Of a DNA stretch of 64,000 nt, positions 16,674 to 24,921 are shown piece by piece (the stretch's first letter is position 1; each line of letters begins with the position of its first letter). The translations under genes were made by a program, and so were the position numbers. Location: positions 62,001-126,000 of the forward strand of contig NZ_JAQFWP010000008.1 of assembly GCF_027706745.1 (NCBI RefSeq), in the 5' to 3' direction. Below the pieces are notes generated by a model. The model had not been told where the DNA came from, searched no databases, and was given only the letters and a program-made list of their open reading frames with translations. This DNA is from Nocardiopsis suaedae. Lineage in GTDB: Bacteria; Actinomycetota; Actinomycetes; Streptosporangiales; Streptosporangiaceae.

Positions 16674-17747
16674 ATGGCCCGATTCGACGTGCTCTCGGAC
16701 AAGGCGCTGCGGCGCGACCCCCTGACCCGCGATGAGCTGCTCGGTGTGCTGGGCAGCGACGACGACGCCCTGATGGACCTGGTGGCCGCCGCCGCGCGGC
16801 CCCGCCTGCGCGCCTTCGGCCGCACCGTCAAGCTCAACTACCTGGTCAACCTCAAGAGCGGGCTGTGCCCGGAGGACTGCACCTACTGCTCCCAGCGCCT
16901 GGGCTCCACCGCCGACGTGGTGACCTACACCTGGCTCAAGCCCGACCGGACCGCCGAGGCGGTGCGCGCCGGGGTCGAGGCGGGCGCGGCGCGCGTGTGC
17001 CTGGTGGCCAGCGGGCGCGGCCCCACCGACCGCGACGTCGACCGGCTGCGCCCGGCCATCGAGGGCATCAAGGCCGACCACCCCGGGGTGGAGGTCTGCG
17101 CCTGCCTGGGCCTGCTGTCCGAGGGCCAGGCCGAGCGGCTGCGCGCGTCGGGCGTGGACGCCTACAACCACAACCTCAACACCTCGGGCGAGCGCTACGC
17201 CGACATCTGCACCACGCACACCTTCGACGACCGGGTGGAGACCGTGGGCAAGGCCAAGGCGGCCGGCCTGTCCCCCTGCTCGGGCCTGATCGCGGGCATG
17301 GGCGAGGGCGACGGCGACATCGCCGACGCCCTGCTGGCCCTGCGCGGGCTGGAGCCGGACTCGGTGCCGGTCAACTTCCTCATCCCGTTCGAGGGGACAC
17401 CGCTGGCCGGGCGGTGGGACCTGGACCCCCGGCGGTGCCTGCGCATCCTGGCGGCGGCCCGGCTGGTCTTCCCGGACACCGAGGTGCGCCTGGCCGCAGG
17501 GCGCGAGGTGCACCTGCGCGGAATGCAGTCCACGGCGCTGTACCTGGCCAACTCGATCTTCCTGGGCGACTACCTGACCAGTGAGGGCCAGCCCGGCCGG
17601 GCCGACCTGGAGATGATCCGCGACGCCGGGTTCACCGTGCTGGGCTCTGAGGAGGAGGACGAGCGCGGGGACGGGGACCGGGAGCGCCCCGAACTTGTGC
17701 GCCCCCGCCACCGGGGCGCGGGAACGGCCCTCCCGCCCAACGCCTGA
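16674..17747 (+). CDS. bioB: Biotin synthase
   Basis: 357 residues from ATG 16674. The radical-SAM cluster is [12 protein letters not shown] (Cys65, 69, 72). The ligands expected for the sulfur-donating [2Fe-2S] cluster are present in order: Cys in RVCLVASGR, Cys in VEVCACLG, Cys in [12 protein letters not shown] and Arg in GREVHLRGM. It inserts sulfur into dethiobiotin to make biotin. It is alone here: no bioF, bioA or bioD lies in the window. The last ~35 residues are a charged extension ([15 protein letters not shown]) not needed for the fold. There is no Shine-Dalgarno sequence; CAGGAT 7 bp before the ATG may be a weak leaderless -10. Confidence 0.93.
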   Translation: MARFDVLSDKALRRDPLTRDELLGVLGSDDDALMDLVAAAARPRLRAFGRTVKLNYLVNLKSGLCPEDCTYCSQRLGSTADVVTYTWLKPDRTAEAVRAGVEAGAARVCLVASGRGPTDRDVDRLRPAIEGIKADHPGVEVCACLGLLSEGQAERLRASGVDAYNHNLNTSGERYADICTTHTFDDRVETVGKAKAAGLSPCSGLIAGMGEGDGDIADALLALRGLEPDSVPVNFLIPFEGTPLAGRWDLDPRRCLRILAAARLVFPDTEVRLAAGREVHLRGMQSTALYLANSIFLGDYLTSEGQPGRADLEMIRDAGFTVLGSEEEDERGDGDRERPELVRPRHRGAGTALPPNA

Positions 17748-17751
17748 GCGG

Positions 17752-17798
17752 CCCGTCCGCCCTTCCGGGGGCGCCTGCCGACCGGGAGGGCGGACGGG
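17752..17798 (+). terminator. Terminator after bioB
   Basis: A 15-bp stem with one mismatch (17752-17766 with 17784-17798) begins 4 bp after the bioB stop. Confidence 0.7.
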
Positions 17799-17816
17799 GA
17801 GGTCACCGCCTACCGC

Positions 17817-17822
17817 TAGCAT
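17817..17822 (+). promoter_or_regulatory. -10 element of leaderless GNAT gene
   Basis: TAGCAT ends 6 bp before GTG 17829, with no ribosome-binding site between. This fits a transcript that begins at the start codon. Confidence 0.55.
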
Positions 17823-17828
17823 CCGACC

Positions 17829-18305
17829 GTGCGCATCATCGTTCAGGACATCCCCTGGGACCACCCGACCGGGTCCGCCCTGCGCCTCGCCCAGGAGCAG
17901 GAGACCCTCGAACGCTACGGCGGGGACACCGAGGCCGGCCCGAAACCCTCCTCCGAGGACGCCGCCGCCTTCCTGCTCGCCACCGACGGGGCCACCGGCG
18001 CGGCCGTGGGCTGCGGCGGCCTGCGCCGTCTGGACGCCTCCACCTACGAGATCAAGCGGATGTACGTGGCCCCCGAGTGGCGCGGCCGCCGGATCGGCGG
18101 TCTGCTCGTGCGCGCCCTGGAGGAGCACGCGCGCGGGCTCGGGGCGCTGTGCATGCGCCTGGAGACCGGCGCCGAGCAGCCCGAGGCCATGCGCTTGTAC
18201 GAGCGGTGCGGCTATACCCGCATCGACCGCTTCGGGCCCTACGCCGACTGCGAGCTGAGCGTCTGCTATGAGCGCGTGCTGGACGGCGCGCCCTCGCCGG
18301 TCTGA
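17829..18305 (+). CDS. GNAT-family N-acetyltransferase
   Basis: 158 residues. The acetyl-CoA motif is YEIKRMYVAPEWRGRRIGGLLVRALEEHA (motif A, R-G-R-R-I-G), and motif B is MRLETGAEQPEAMRLYERCGY. It moves an acetyl group from acetyl-CoA to an amine; the acceptor is not predictable. It starts with GTG 17829, apparently leaderless, and is followed after 25 bp by the GGCT-like gene with which it is likely co-transcribed. Confidence 0.88.
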   Translation: MRIIVQDIPWDHPTGSALRLAQEQETLERYGGDTEAGPKPSSEDAAAFLLATDGATGAAVGCGGLRRLDASTYEIKRMYVAPEWRGRRIGGLLVRALEEHARGLGALCMRLETGAEQPEAMRLYERCGYTRIDRFGPYADCELSVCYERVLDGAPSPV

Positions 18306-18330
18306 CCGCCCGACGGCCGAGGAGGCGCCC

Positions 18331-18945
18331 GTGGACCGGGTCTGGTACGTGAGCTACGGCGCCAACATGGACGCCGGGCGGCTCGACTGCTACGTGCGCG
18401 GCGGCGCCCCCGGCGGCGGGGCGCGCGCCAATCCGGGGTGCAGGGACCGCACCCCGCCCCGCGCCGACAGGGCGGTGTGGCTGGCCGGAGGGGTGTACTT
18501 CGGGCTGGAGTCGCGGATGTGGGGCGGCGGCCTGGCCATGCTGGACGCGGGCCTGCCGGGGGCGGCGCCCGCCCGTGCGTATCTGGTGTCGTCCGAGCAG
18601 TTCTCCGACATCGCGGCCCAGGAGATGTACCGCTCCCCCGGGCAGGGGCCGGACCCGGCCGAGGCGGTGGGCCGCGGCCGCGCGGTGCTCGGCGAGGGGC
18701 GCTATGAGACGCTGCTGCACTGCGGCGACATGGACGGGGTGCCGATGCTGACCTTCACCGCGCACTGGTCGAGCGCCCAGGTGGAGCACACGGCGCCTGC
18801 GGCGGCCTATCTGCGGGTCATCGGGGCGGGGTTGGAGTCCGCCCACCGGTGGGGTCCGGACCGCACGGCCGCCTACCTGTCCACCCGCCCGGGCGCGGCG
18901 GGCGTGTGGTCCCCGGATGGCGTCAGGGAGGCGCTGGCACGGTGA
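18331..18945 (+). CDS. Gamma-glutamylcyclotransferase-fold protein
   Basis: 204 residues from GTG 18331 behind GAGGAGG. VWYVSYGANMDAGRL is the Y-G-S/A-N-M signature of the GGCT-like fold, and GGVYFGLESRMWGGGLAML follows. The actinobacterial branch continues with AYLVSSEQFSDIAAQEMYR. Proteins of this branch are often mislabelled histone deacetylases; nothing here resembles that family. GGCT enzymes cyclise gamma-glutamyl compounds, but the catalytic Glu cannot be fixed from sequence alone. Confidence 0.78.
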   Translation: MDRVWYVSYGANMDAGRLDCYVRGGAPGGGARANPGCRDRTPPRADRAVWLAGGVYFGLESRMWGGGLAMLDAGLPGAAPARAYLVSSEQFSDIAAQEMYRSPGQGPDPAEAVGRGRAVLGEGRYETLLHCGDMDGVPMLTFTAHWSSAQVEHTAPAAAYLRVIGAGLESAHRWGPDRTAAYLSTRPGAAGVWSPDGVREALAR

Positions 18946-19253
18946 CGGCCCCCGCCGTGACACGCGTGGGTCGTCGGCCGTCCCCTGCGGCGGGAAAACC
19001 GGTTGCCCGGCGGCCTGGCGTGCGGGTCTAATGGCCGACGAGCGGGCCTGCGGGCCCGCGTGTTCCTGTCGCCGTGTCACAGATAGCGAGTGTGTGGCCT
19101 CTATGTCCAGCCAGGTGAGGTCCGTCCCCCGGTCGAGCGCCGTCGCGACCCTGCGGAGGGCTTCGGGCTCCTGACCGGTCGGAGGCCCTTCGCGGGGCGG
19201 CGGACGGCGCTGTGCGAGCGACCGCCCGTACCTTTCCGCGAGGAGTCACCTCC
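18946..19253 (+). other. 308-bp gap before the RNHCP gene
   Basis: No gene is evident on either strand. The last ~15 bp hold GAGGAG, which serves the RNHCP start at 19254. No strong hairpin or long palindrome was seen. Confidence 0.4.
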
Positions 19254-19631
19254 GTGTCACGACGACGCGAAAACCGCCACCGCTCCCGCCAGGGAGCCGA
19301 CAGCTTCCGCTGCGCCAACTGCAGCCTCGACGTCCCGTTGAGCGCTCCGGGAACGCGGCACCGCAACCACTGTCCCAACTGCCTGTTCAGCAAGCACGTG
19401 GACGAGCGCGTTCCGGGCGACCGGGCGAGCGACTGCGGGGCCCGCATGGAGCCCATCGCGGTCACGGTGCGCGGTGACGGCGAGTGGGTGCTGATCCACC
19501 GGTGCACCGGCTGCGACGCCCTCGTCGCCAACCGGAGCGCCGGGGACGACAACCCGCTGCTGCTGATGCGCACGGCGACCCGCCCGCTGGCCACCCCGCC
19601 GTTCCCTTTGGAGCGGCTGGCCCGCCTGTGA
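19254..19631 (+). CDS. RNHCP-domain zinc-ribbon protein
   Basis: 125 residues from GTG 19254. The name-giving motif is HRNHCPNCLFSKHVD. With FRCANCSLDVP before it and LIHRCTGCDALVANR after it, there are three CxxC knuckles, enough for two zinc sites. The N-terminus is basic (RRRENRHRSRQ). These proteins are common in actinobacteria, and their function is not established. A strong bidirectional terminator follows. Confidence 0.85.
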   Translation: MSRRRENRHRSRQGADSFRCANCSLDVPLSAPGTRHRNHCPNCLFSKHVDERVPGDRASDCGARMEPIAVTVRGDGEWVLIHRCTGCDALVANRSAGDDNPLLLMRTATRPLATPPFPLERLARL

Positions 19632-19646
19632 GCCGCCGATGAGATG

Positions 19647-19678
19647 AGGGGCCGGAACCGCGTGCGGTTCCGGCCCCT
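19647..19678 (+). terminator. Bidirectional terminator
   Basis: A 14-bp perfect stem (AGGGGCCGGAACCG with CGGTTCCGGCCCCT) and a CGTG loop lie between the RNHCP gene and the convergent vapC remnant. Confidence 0.85.
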
Positions 19679-19689
19679 ACGCGTGCCGG

Positions 19690-20089
19690 TCAGACGGTGA
19701 TCATGGGCAGGTCGTGCTCGGCGGCCTCGGCGATCCTGCGAATGTCTCCGGGGTCCGCTGCCACGACGGCGGCGCCCATCTCGATCGCGGCGATGACGGC
19801 CGCGGCGTCCACGATGTCGGCTCGTCCGGGCCGGCCGAGCAGCACACCGATCCGTTCGGCCGTCGGTTCTTCGAACAGGACGATCTCACAGGCGTTGACG
19901 CGACGGGAGAGGCCCGCCTGCCTCGGCCCGCCGCGCCATGTCTGAGCGAGCACACCGATCGGCAGCAGCGGGCGGCGCGGATCGGAGATCTCGGCCTGGC
20001 ACAGCGTCCAGACCTTCCCGGGGGTGCCTCTCCGCATGGCAAAGGGCCCCTGCGTCCAACACCAGGCGCCGACTCCGCAGGACCCTCAC
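19690..20089 (-). pseudogene. VapC-like PIN-domain toxin, frameshifted
   Basis: The GTG at 20089 overlaps the antitoxin stop (GTGA). The start gives RRLVLDAGALCHAE, the first strand and active-site Asp of PIN nucleases (consensus LVLDAGALIA). The frame then goes out of register near 20035. The rest of the domain is read in another frame, RGTPGKVWTLCQAEI to GRPGRADIVDAAAVIAAIE and AAVVAADPGDIRRIA. The 400-bp length is not a multiple of three. Two lost bases or one extra would restore it. PIN toxins cleave RNA; this copy should be dead unless the shift is an error in the sequence. Confidence 0.75.
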
Positions 20090-20402
20090 GTGTCGTCCTC
20101 CAAGGCCAGGCGGTCGAGGCGCTGCGAAGCCTCGCGCCGAGCGCTGACGCTGTCCGCCGGTTCAGCGTGTCCCACGCCTGCGGCGTCGAGCTGGTCACGC
20201 GCCCAAGCCCGGTCTTCCGCTGACGGCTCGCCGTGGTCGGAGAACTGCTTCTGAAGCGCTGATTCTGCGCGCTGAAGCTCGGCGGCCTGCTCGGCGGCCC
20301 GCCCAACCAGGTGGACAGAGGGAGGCCGCACTGTGCGGCCGCCTCTCTGCCCTTGTCGTAGACCTCTTTGTCCAAGGAGACCGACAGCTTCTCAACGCCC
20401 AT
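20086..20402 (-). pseudogene. VapB-like antitoxin, frameshifted
   Basis: ATG 20402 opens KLSVSLDKEVYDKGREAAAQ, then CGLPLSTWLG, the ribbon-helix-helix start of antitoxins of this class. At about 20310 the frame changes: the continuation RAAEQAAELQRAESALQKQF to RAWARDQLDAAG is in the next frame. Loss of one base in a G run explains it (317 bp, one short of a multiple of three). Together with the broken toxin this is a decayed toxin-antitoxin locus. Confidence 0.72.
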
Positions 20403-20450
20403 GGCTCCAGCATGGCCACGTGGTAGTACCGCCGGTGGTACTTTACTCGG

Positions 20451-20488
20451 TGTCTCGAATAATAAGACAAAGATATCAAAATCTGATA
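20451..20488 (+). promoter_or_regulatory. AT-rich double inverted repeat in divergent promoter
   Basis: TGTCT-N9-AGACA (20451-20469) and TATCA-AAATC-TGATA (20474-20488) sit side by side between the antitoxin remnant and the methyltransferase. The patch is strongly AT-rich for this genome. It is likely an operator, possibly for the lost antitoxin or for an unlinked regulator. Confidence 0.5.
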
Positions 20489-20497
20489 CAGCGGTGT

Positions 20498-20503
20498 TAC
20501 GGT
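20498..20503 (+). promoter_or_regulatory. -10 element of leaderless methyltransferase gene
   Basis: TACGGT ends 6 bp before ATG 20510; no ribosome site is present. Confidence 0.5.
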
Positions 20504-20509
20504 GCGGGC

Positions 20510-21256
20510 ATGCCGAACCAGACCTGGGACGCAGAGTTGTACGACACCCGCCATGCGTTCGTCGCCTCGCTCGGGGCCGATCTCATCGGCCTGCTGGCGC
20601 CGGCCGCCGGGGAGCGCGTGCTCGACGCCGGGTGCGGGACCGGGGACCACGCCGCCGCCATCGCCGAGCACGGGGCCGAGGTCGTCGGTGTCGACGCCTC
20701 CCCCGAGATGGTCGAGCGGGCCGCCGAACGCTTCCCCGGCCTGGACGCCCGCGTGGGCGACCTGCGGGACCTGGGGCCGGACGGATTCGACGCCGTGCTC
20801 AGCAACGCGGTCCTGCACTGGATCCCCGAGGCCGACGCGGCGGCGGCCTCGCTCGCGGCGGCATTGCGCCCCGGGGGCCGCCTGGTCGCCGAGCTCGGAG
20901 GCCGGGGCAACATCGCCGCCATCGACGGTGCGGCCCGTGCCGCGCGCGCGGAGGCGGGGCTGCCCGAGGCGGCCTCCCCCTGGTACTTCCCGGGGATCGC
21001 CGAGTACGCGGGAGTGCTGGAGCGGGCAGGGTTCGAGGTGACGGGGGCCTGGCTGTTCGACCGTCCGACGCGCTTGGAAGGCGAGGACGGTGTGGCGGTG
21101 TGGCTGCGGATGTTCGGCTCCCACCTGCTGGAGGGCGTCGCCGACACCGAGGCGTTCCTGGCCGGCGCCCAGGAGCGCACACGCGGCCGGCTGCACCGCG
21201 ACGGCGCCTGGTGGGCCGACTACCGTCGCCTGCGGGTGACGGCCGTCAAGCGCTGA
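20510..21256 (+). CDS. Class I SAM-dependent methyltransferase
   Basis: 248 residues. VLDAGCGTGDHAAAI (motif I), VVGVDASPEMVERA (motif II) and FDAVLSNAVLHWI (motif IV) are textbook. The length and the ending WWADYRRLRVTAVK match the Tam/trans-aconitate-methyltransferase-like branch. ATG 20510 is preceded 6 bp upstream by TACGGT and by a pair of AT-rich inverted repeats. The methyl acceptor is unknown. Confidence 0.85.
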   Translation: MPNQTWDAELYDTRHAFVASLGADLIGLLAPAAGERVLDAGCGTGDHAAAIAEHGAEVVGVDASPEMVERAAERFPGLDARVGDLRDLGPDGFDAVLSNAVLHWIPEADAAAASLAAALRPGGRLVAELGGRGNIAAIDGAARAARAEAGLPEAASPWYFPGIAEYAGVLERAGFEVTGAWLFDRPTRLEGEDGVAVWLRMFGSHLLEGVADTEAFLAGAQERTRGRLHRDGAWWADYRRLRVTAVKR

Positions 21257-21683
21257 CGCCTTCGAGGGGGCGCTCCGGTCCCGCTTCGGCGGCCGGGGCC
21301 GTCCCCGCCTCCCCCGCGGCCGTCGTGCCCCTTGCGCGCCTGCGGAGCACCACGGCCCCCGCCCAGGACGCCACGACGACGGCGCCCATCACGATGCGCG
21401 ACGTCAACAGGTGCTCGCGCGGGTAAAGGGTGCCGGTCAGGTAGTGGTCGATGAACCCGTTCTCCATGACCGGGCTGCCGCCCATGGCCCGCGCCCAGTT
21501 CTCCAGCTCGGTCAGCGCACAGGGCCAGTCGATGATGACGATCCCCAGGGCGTAGGCGGCCACGGCCAGGTGGACCCGGATCGCCTTGGGGTGCTTCCAC
21601 GCCAGGAAGCCGCCGAAGACGACGTAGCCGAGGAAGGCGAAGTGCAGGAGCGCCGTGGTGTTGCCGATGACCAGGTAACCCAT
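21246..21683 (-). CDS. DUF2784-family membrane protein
   Basis: 145 residues with four hydrophobic segments (about 5-27, 38-60, 70-85 weak, 98-115). LLHFAFLGYVVFGGFLAWKHP near the start and DWPCALTELENWAR are the landmarks of DUF2784. The basic RRRARG stretch after the last segment points to a cytoplasmic C-terminus. The function is unknown. Its stop overlaps the end of the methyltransferase by 11 bp (convergent). ATG 21683 seems leaderless. Confidence 0.8.
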   Translation of the reverse strand: MGYLVIGNTTALLHFAFLGYVVFGGFLAWKHPKAIRVHLAVAAYALGIVIIDWPCALTELENWARAMGGSPVMENGFIDHYLTGTLYPREHLLTSRIVMGAVVVASWAGAVVLRRRARGTTAAGEAGTAPAAEAGPERPLEGVSA

Positions 21684-21689
21684 GCCGTG

Positions 21690-21695
21690 AACCTA
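21690..21695 (-). promoter_or_regulatory. -10 element of leaderless DUF2784 gene
   Basis: On the minus strand TAGGTT ends 6 bp before ATG 21683, with no Shine-Dalgarno sequence. Confidence 0.55.
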
Positions 21696-21762
21696 CGGCC
21701 GCGGTCGGGAGCGCCGCATCGGCTCGGCTCCCCAGGGCGGCTGAGTAGGCATACCTAGAAGC

Positions 21763-21795
21763 GCGGGGGCGGCCCCGGCCCGGGCCCGCCCCCGC
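21763..21795 (-). terminator. Terminator after the EamA gene
   Basis: A 10-bp perfect stem (21763-21772 with 21786-21795) lies just downstream of the EamA stop at 21809. Confidence 0.6.
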
Positions 21796-21808
21796 ACATC
21801 GGGTCGCC

Positions 21809-22786
21809 TCACCCGCTCTTGGACACCGCCTCCTGCGCGCCATCCTCCCGCGTGCTGCCGGGCGCGGCCTGCGGAGCCGGTGCGGCCCGCCTGCGGGCGG
21901 CCCGCTGGGTCACGGCGATGCACACCAGCACCACCAGGGCCGTCACCGGCGCCCAGGCGCTGATCGCCTCGCCCAGGACCAGGAACGCCCACACCAGGGT
22001 CAGCAGCGGCTGCGCGAGCTGGAACTGGCTCGCCCGGGCGACCCCGATCAGCGCCATGCCCCGGTACCAGGCGGCGAACCCGCCGAACTGCGAGACCAGC
22101 GCCAGGTAGACCATCCCCGCGATGGGGACCGGCCCCAGGGCGACGGGCTCCAAGGGCAGCGCCACCGCCGCAGCGGGCACCATCACCGGCATCGACAGCA
22201 CCAGCGCCCAGGCGATCACCTGCCACCCGGGCATGTGGGCCGACAGGCGCCCGCCCGCGGCGTACCCGGCGGCGCACAGCACCAGGGCGGCGAACAGGTA
22301 CAGGTCGCCCGGCCCCGGGGCGCCGCCCGTCCGGACGGCGGTGAAGCCCGCGACGGCGGCGGCCCCGACCGCCGCCGCGACCCAGAACACCCCCGGCGGC
22401 CAGGAGCGCGACCACAGCGAGGAGACGACGGCGGTGCTCATCGGCAGCAGCCCGATGATCACCGCGGCGTTGCCGGTGGAGGTGGTCTGCAGCGCCAGCG
22501 ACGTCAGCAGCGGGAACGCCACGACGCAGCCCAGCGCCACCACGAGCAGCCCCGGGATGTGGCGCCGGTCGGGCAGGCGCGCCCCGGCGCCCTTGAGCAC
22601 CGCGGCGGCGACCAGCCCGGCCAGGGCGCACCGCAGGGCGGTGGTCGTCCACGGGCCGAAGCCTTCCAGCGCCCACGAGGTCGCGGGGAAGGTGAAGGAG
22701 AACGAGGCGACGCCCAGGGCCGCCAGTACGGCGCCGCGCCGGGCCGCTACCCGTTCCGGGGCGATAGCGCTATCATCAGCTCTCAT
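21809..22786 (-). CDS. EamA/DMT-family transporter
   Basis: 325 residues with ten membrane segments in two EamA repeats. SFTFPATSWALEGFGPWTTT, then LRCALAGL in helix 2 opens the first repeat, and QFGGFAAWYRGMALIGVA, then ASQFQLAQPLLTLVWAFLVLGE in the second is the family hallmark. It probably exports a metabolite or amino acid. Its ATG (22784-22786) overlaps the ATG of the divergent MocR gene within a single CATG. MocR-type regulators often control such a neighbouring transporter. Confidence 0.9.
   Translation of the reverse strand: MRADDSAIAPERVAARRGAVLAALGVASFSFTFPATSWALEGFGPWTTTALRCALAGLVAAAVLKGAGARLPDRRHIPGLLVVALGCVVAFPLLTSLALQTTSTGNAAVIIGLLPMSTAVVSSLWSRSWPPGVFWVAAAVGAAAVAGFTAVRTGGAPGPGDLYLFAALVLCAAGYAAGGRLSAHMPGWQVIAWALVLSMPVMVPAAAVALPLEPVALGPVPIAGMVYLALVSQFGGFAAWYRGMALIGVARASQFQLAQPLLTLVWAFLVLGEAISAWAPVTALVVLVCIAVTQRAARRRAAPAPQAAPGSTREDGAQEAVSKSG
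22763..22774 (+). promoter_or_regulatory. Palindrome between overlapping divergent starts
   Basis: GATAGCGCTATC is a perfect 12-bp palindrome inside the first codons of the EamA gene. It leads into TATCAT (22771-22776), a -10 8 bp before the MocR ATG (22785). On the other strand TACTCT (22792-22797) stands 5 bp before the EamA ATG. It is a candidate MocR operator. Confidence 0.5.
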
Positions 22787-24242
22787 GAAAAAGAGTAGCA
22801 GCGTGGGGGAGCTGGCCGCATCCCTGCGGCACGAGGTCAACCGCTACTCGCCCGGCGAGAAGCTCCCGCCGAGCAGGCGGCTGGTCGAGCGCTACGGCGT
22901 GAGCCCGGTGACCGTCTCGCGCGCGGTCGCGGTGCTGGCCGCCGAGGGGCTGGTCGTCACCCGGCCGGGCGCGGGCGCCTTCCGCGCCGCCACCGCCGCG
23001 GGCGCCCGTGCCCGCGGTGACACCTCCTGGCAGGAGGTGTCGCTGAGCGCCGAGCCGACCCTCGGCGGCGCCGAACCGGTGCCGCGCACCGTCGACGACG
23101 CCGGGATCCTGGCCACCCTGTCCTCCCCTCCCCCGGGCACGATCGCCTTCAACGGCGGCTACCTGCACTCGGCGCTGCAGCCGGAGCGGGCGCTGGCCAC
23201 CGCCCTGGCCCGGGCCGGGCGCCGCCCGGAGGCCTGGGAGCGCCCGCCCGTGGAGGGGGTCACGGAGCTGCGGGGGTGGTTCGCCCGCGAGATCGGCGGG
23301 CACGACGGCATGCTCGACCCCTCCGACGTGCTGGTCACCGCGGGCGGCCAGAGCGCGCTGACCGCCGCATTGCGCGCCCTGGCCCCGCCGGGCGCGCCGG
23401 TCCTGGTGGAGTCGCCGACCTACCCGGGCATGCTGGCGGCGGCCCGGGCCTCGGGCGTGCGGCCCCTGCCGGTCCCGCTGGACCGGGACGGGATCCGCCC
23501 CGAACTGCTGGAGGAGGCGCTGCGCTCCTCGGGCGCGCGGGTGGTGGTGTGCCAGCCGCTGTTCCAGAACCCGACGGGGGCGGTGCTCTCACCGGAACGG
23601 CGCGGCGCGGTCCTGGAGATCGCCCGCGCGGCGGGGGCGTTCGTGCTGGAGGACGACTTCGCCCGGCACCTGGGGCACGCCGACGCGCCGCTGCAGCCGC
23701 CGCCGCTGGCGGCCGAGGACGAGCACGGCTGCGTGGTGCACGTGCGGTCGCTGACCAAGGTGACCTCACCCAACCTGCGGGTGGGGGCGCTGGCGGCGCG
23801 GGGACCGGTGATGCGCCGGCTGCGGGCCATCCAGGTGGTGGACAGCTTCTTCGTGCCGCGCCCGCTGCAGGAGGCGGCCCTGGAGCTGGTGGGCTCGCCG
23901 GTGTGGGGGCGCCACCTGCGCGCGGTCGCCGGGGGCCTGGCCGAGCGGCGTCGGGAGATGGCCGCCGCGCTGCTGCACGATCTGCCGGGCCTGCCCCCGC
24001 TGGAGCCGCCCCTGGGGGGACTGCACCTGTGGCTGCGCCTGCCGGAGGGCACCGAGGAGCAGGCGCTGGAGGCCTCGGCCCTGCGGGCGGGTGTGGCGGT
24101 GGCCCCGGGCCACCACTACTTCCCCGCCGAGCCGACCGCCCCGCACCTGCGCCTGAGCTTCGGAGGAACGGGCGGTGCCCCGGAGATCGGCGAGGGCGTG
24201 CGCCGCCTGCGCACGGCCTTCACCGAGTGCGGGTTGGCCTGA
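22785..24242 (+). CDS. MocR/PdxR-type regulator (GntR helix plus aminotransferase domain)
   Basis: 485 residues. The N-terminal winged helix (about 5-75) reads LPPSRRLVERYGVSPVTVSR then GLVVTRPGAGAF. From ~110 the fold-type-I aminotransferase follows: VTAGGQSALTAALRALAPPG, PLFQNPTGAVLS, EDDFARHLGH, and the PLP Lys in HVRSLTKVTSPNLRVGAL. Such proteins sense PLP, GABA, taurine or related amines and regulate transport or metabolism genes. The start overlaps the divergent EamA start codon. Confidence 0.9.
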   Translation: MKKSSSVGELAASLRHEVNRYSPGEKLPPSRRLVERYGVSPVTVSRAVAVLAAEGLVVTRPGAGAFRAATAAGARARGDTSWQEVSLSAEPTLGGAEPVPRTVDDAGILATLSSPPPGTIAFNGGYLHSALQPERALATALARAGRRPEAWERPPVEGVTELRGWFAREIGGHDGMLDPSDVLVTAGGQSALTAALRALAPPGAPVLVESPTYPGMLAAARASGVRPLPVPLDRDGIRPELLEEALRSSGARVVVCQPLFQNPTGAVLSPERRGAVLEIARAAGAFVLEDDFARHLGHADAPLQPPPLAAEDEHGCVVHVRSLTKVTSPNLRVGALAARGPVMRRLRAIQVVDSFFVPRPLQEAALELVGSPVWGRHLRAVAGGLAERRREMAAALLHDLPGLPPLEPPLGGLHLWLRLPEGTEEQALEASALRAGVAVAPGHHYFPAEPTAPHLRLSFGGTGGAPEIGEGVRRLRTAFTECGLA

Positions 24243-24310
24243 CCGGTTCCTCTCCGGTTCGTGGCCGGGGGCGTTTCTAGGGCCTGTTTCAGACGTGGTC
24301 TTTTGAGGGC

Positions 24311-24785
24311 CTAATGAGTGTCGCGTTCGGCGGCGGCATGCCACCAGTGGGGTGGGGATGGGCCGATGGCTTTGGCGGTGGGTTGGTCGGGATGCAGCCC
24401 GAGCCGCCGTAGTGCGTCGGCCTGAATACGGATGTCGAACCAGCCGTTCCAGTGGCCGTCAGGACCGATGCCACAGGCAAGTCCCCAGCGGATTTCGTCC
24501 TGTTCAAAGGGCATCCAGTCGATGCCGCGGTCGCGGAGCCAAGCGCGCGCGGCCGCCATCGGCCGGAGGCGACCTGGCAGGTTTTCGTAGGGTGATCCAG
24601 TCGGCGCTCGGCGTGTCCATGATGTCCATGATGCCGGGGCGGTCACCTGTGAGTCACTGCCATTCGCCGATGGCGGCGACCAGCACGATGGCTTCGTCGT
24701 GGACGGCGAGCTCGTCGTCTCTCGTCGCCACCGCGCGGCGCTCCTCCACGTTGGTCCATTCATCGGCCGTGTACGCCGCGATCTC
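24311..24785 (-). pseudogene. Remnants of a hypothetical gene in two frames
   Basis: Two minus-strand stretches look protein-coding but do not join. The first, 24654-24785, reads EIAAYTADEWTNVEER to AIVLVAAIGEWQ and ends in a TGA. The second, 24311-24607, in another frame reads PYENLPGRLRPMAAARAWLR, then DWMPFEQDEIRWGLACGIG, and ends WWHAAAERDTH. The second could be a short gene from ATG 24559 (82 residues). I do not recognise the family. The pattern is that of a broken gene or two fragments. Confidence 0.4.
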
Positions 24786-24921
24786 AGGCCTCGGCGGTGC
24801 AGACGACTCCGGCGTGGGCCCCCGGCCGCCTCGCTCGGGGCTGCGGGACGTTCCCGCCCTCCCTGCTCCGCCCCCTCCCCGTCCGTCGCCGATCGACACC
24901 GGTGGATCGACCGGGTCGGGT

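Noticed and set aside
18331-18945. Histone deacetylase
   Set aside because: A label often given to this family, but the sequence has the GGCT Y-G-x-N-M signature and none of the deacetylase metal motifs.
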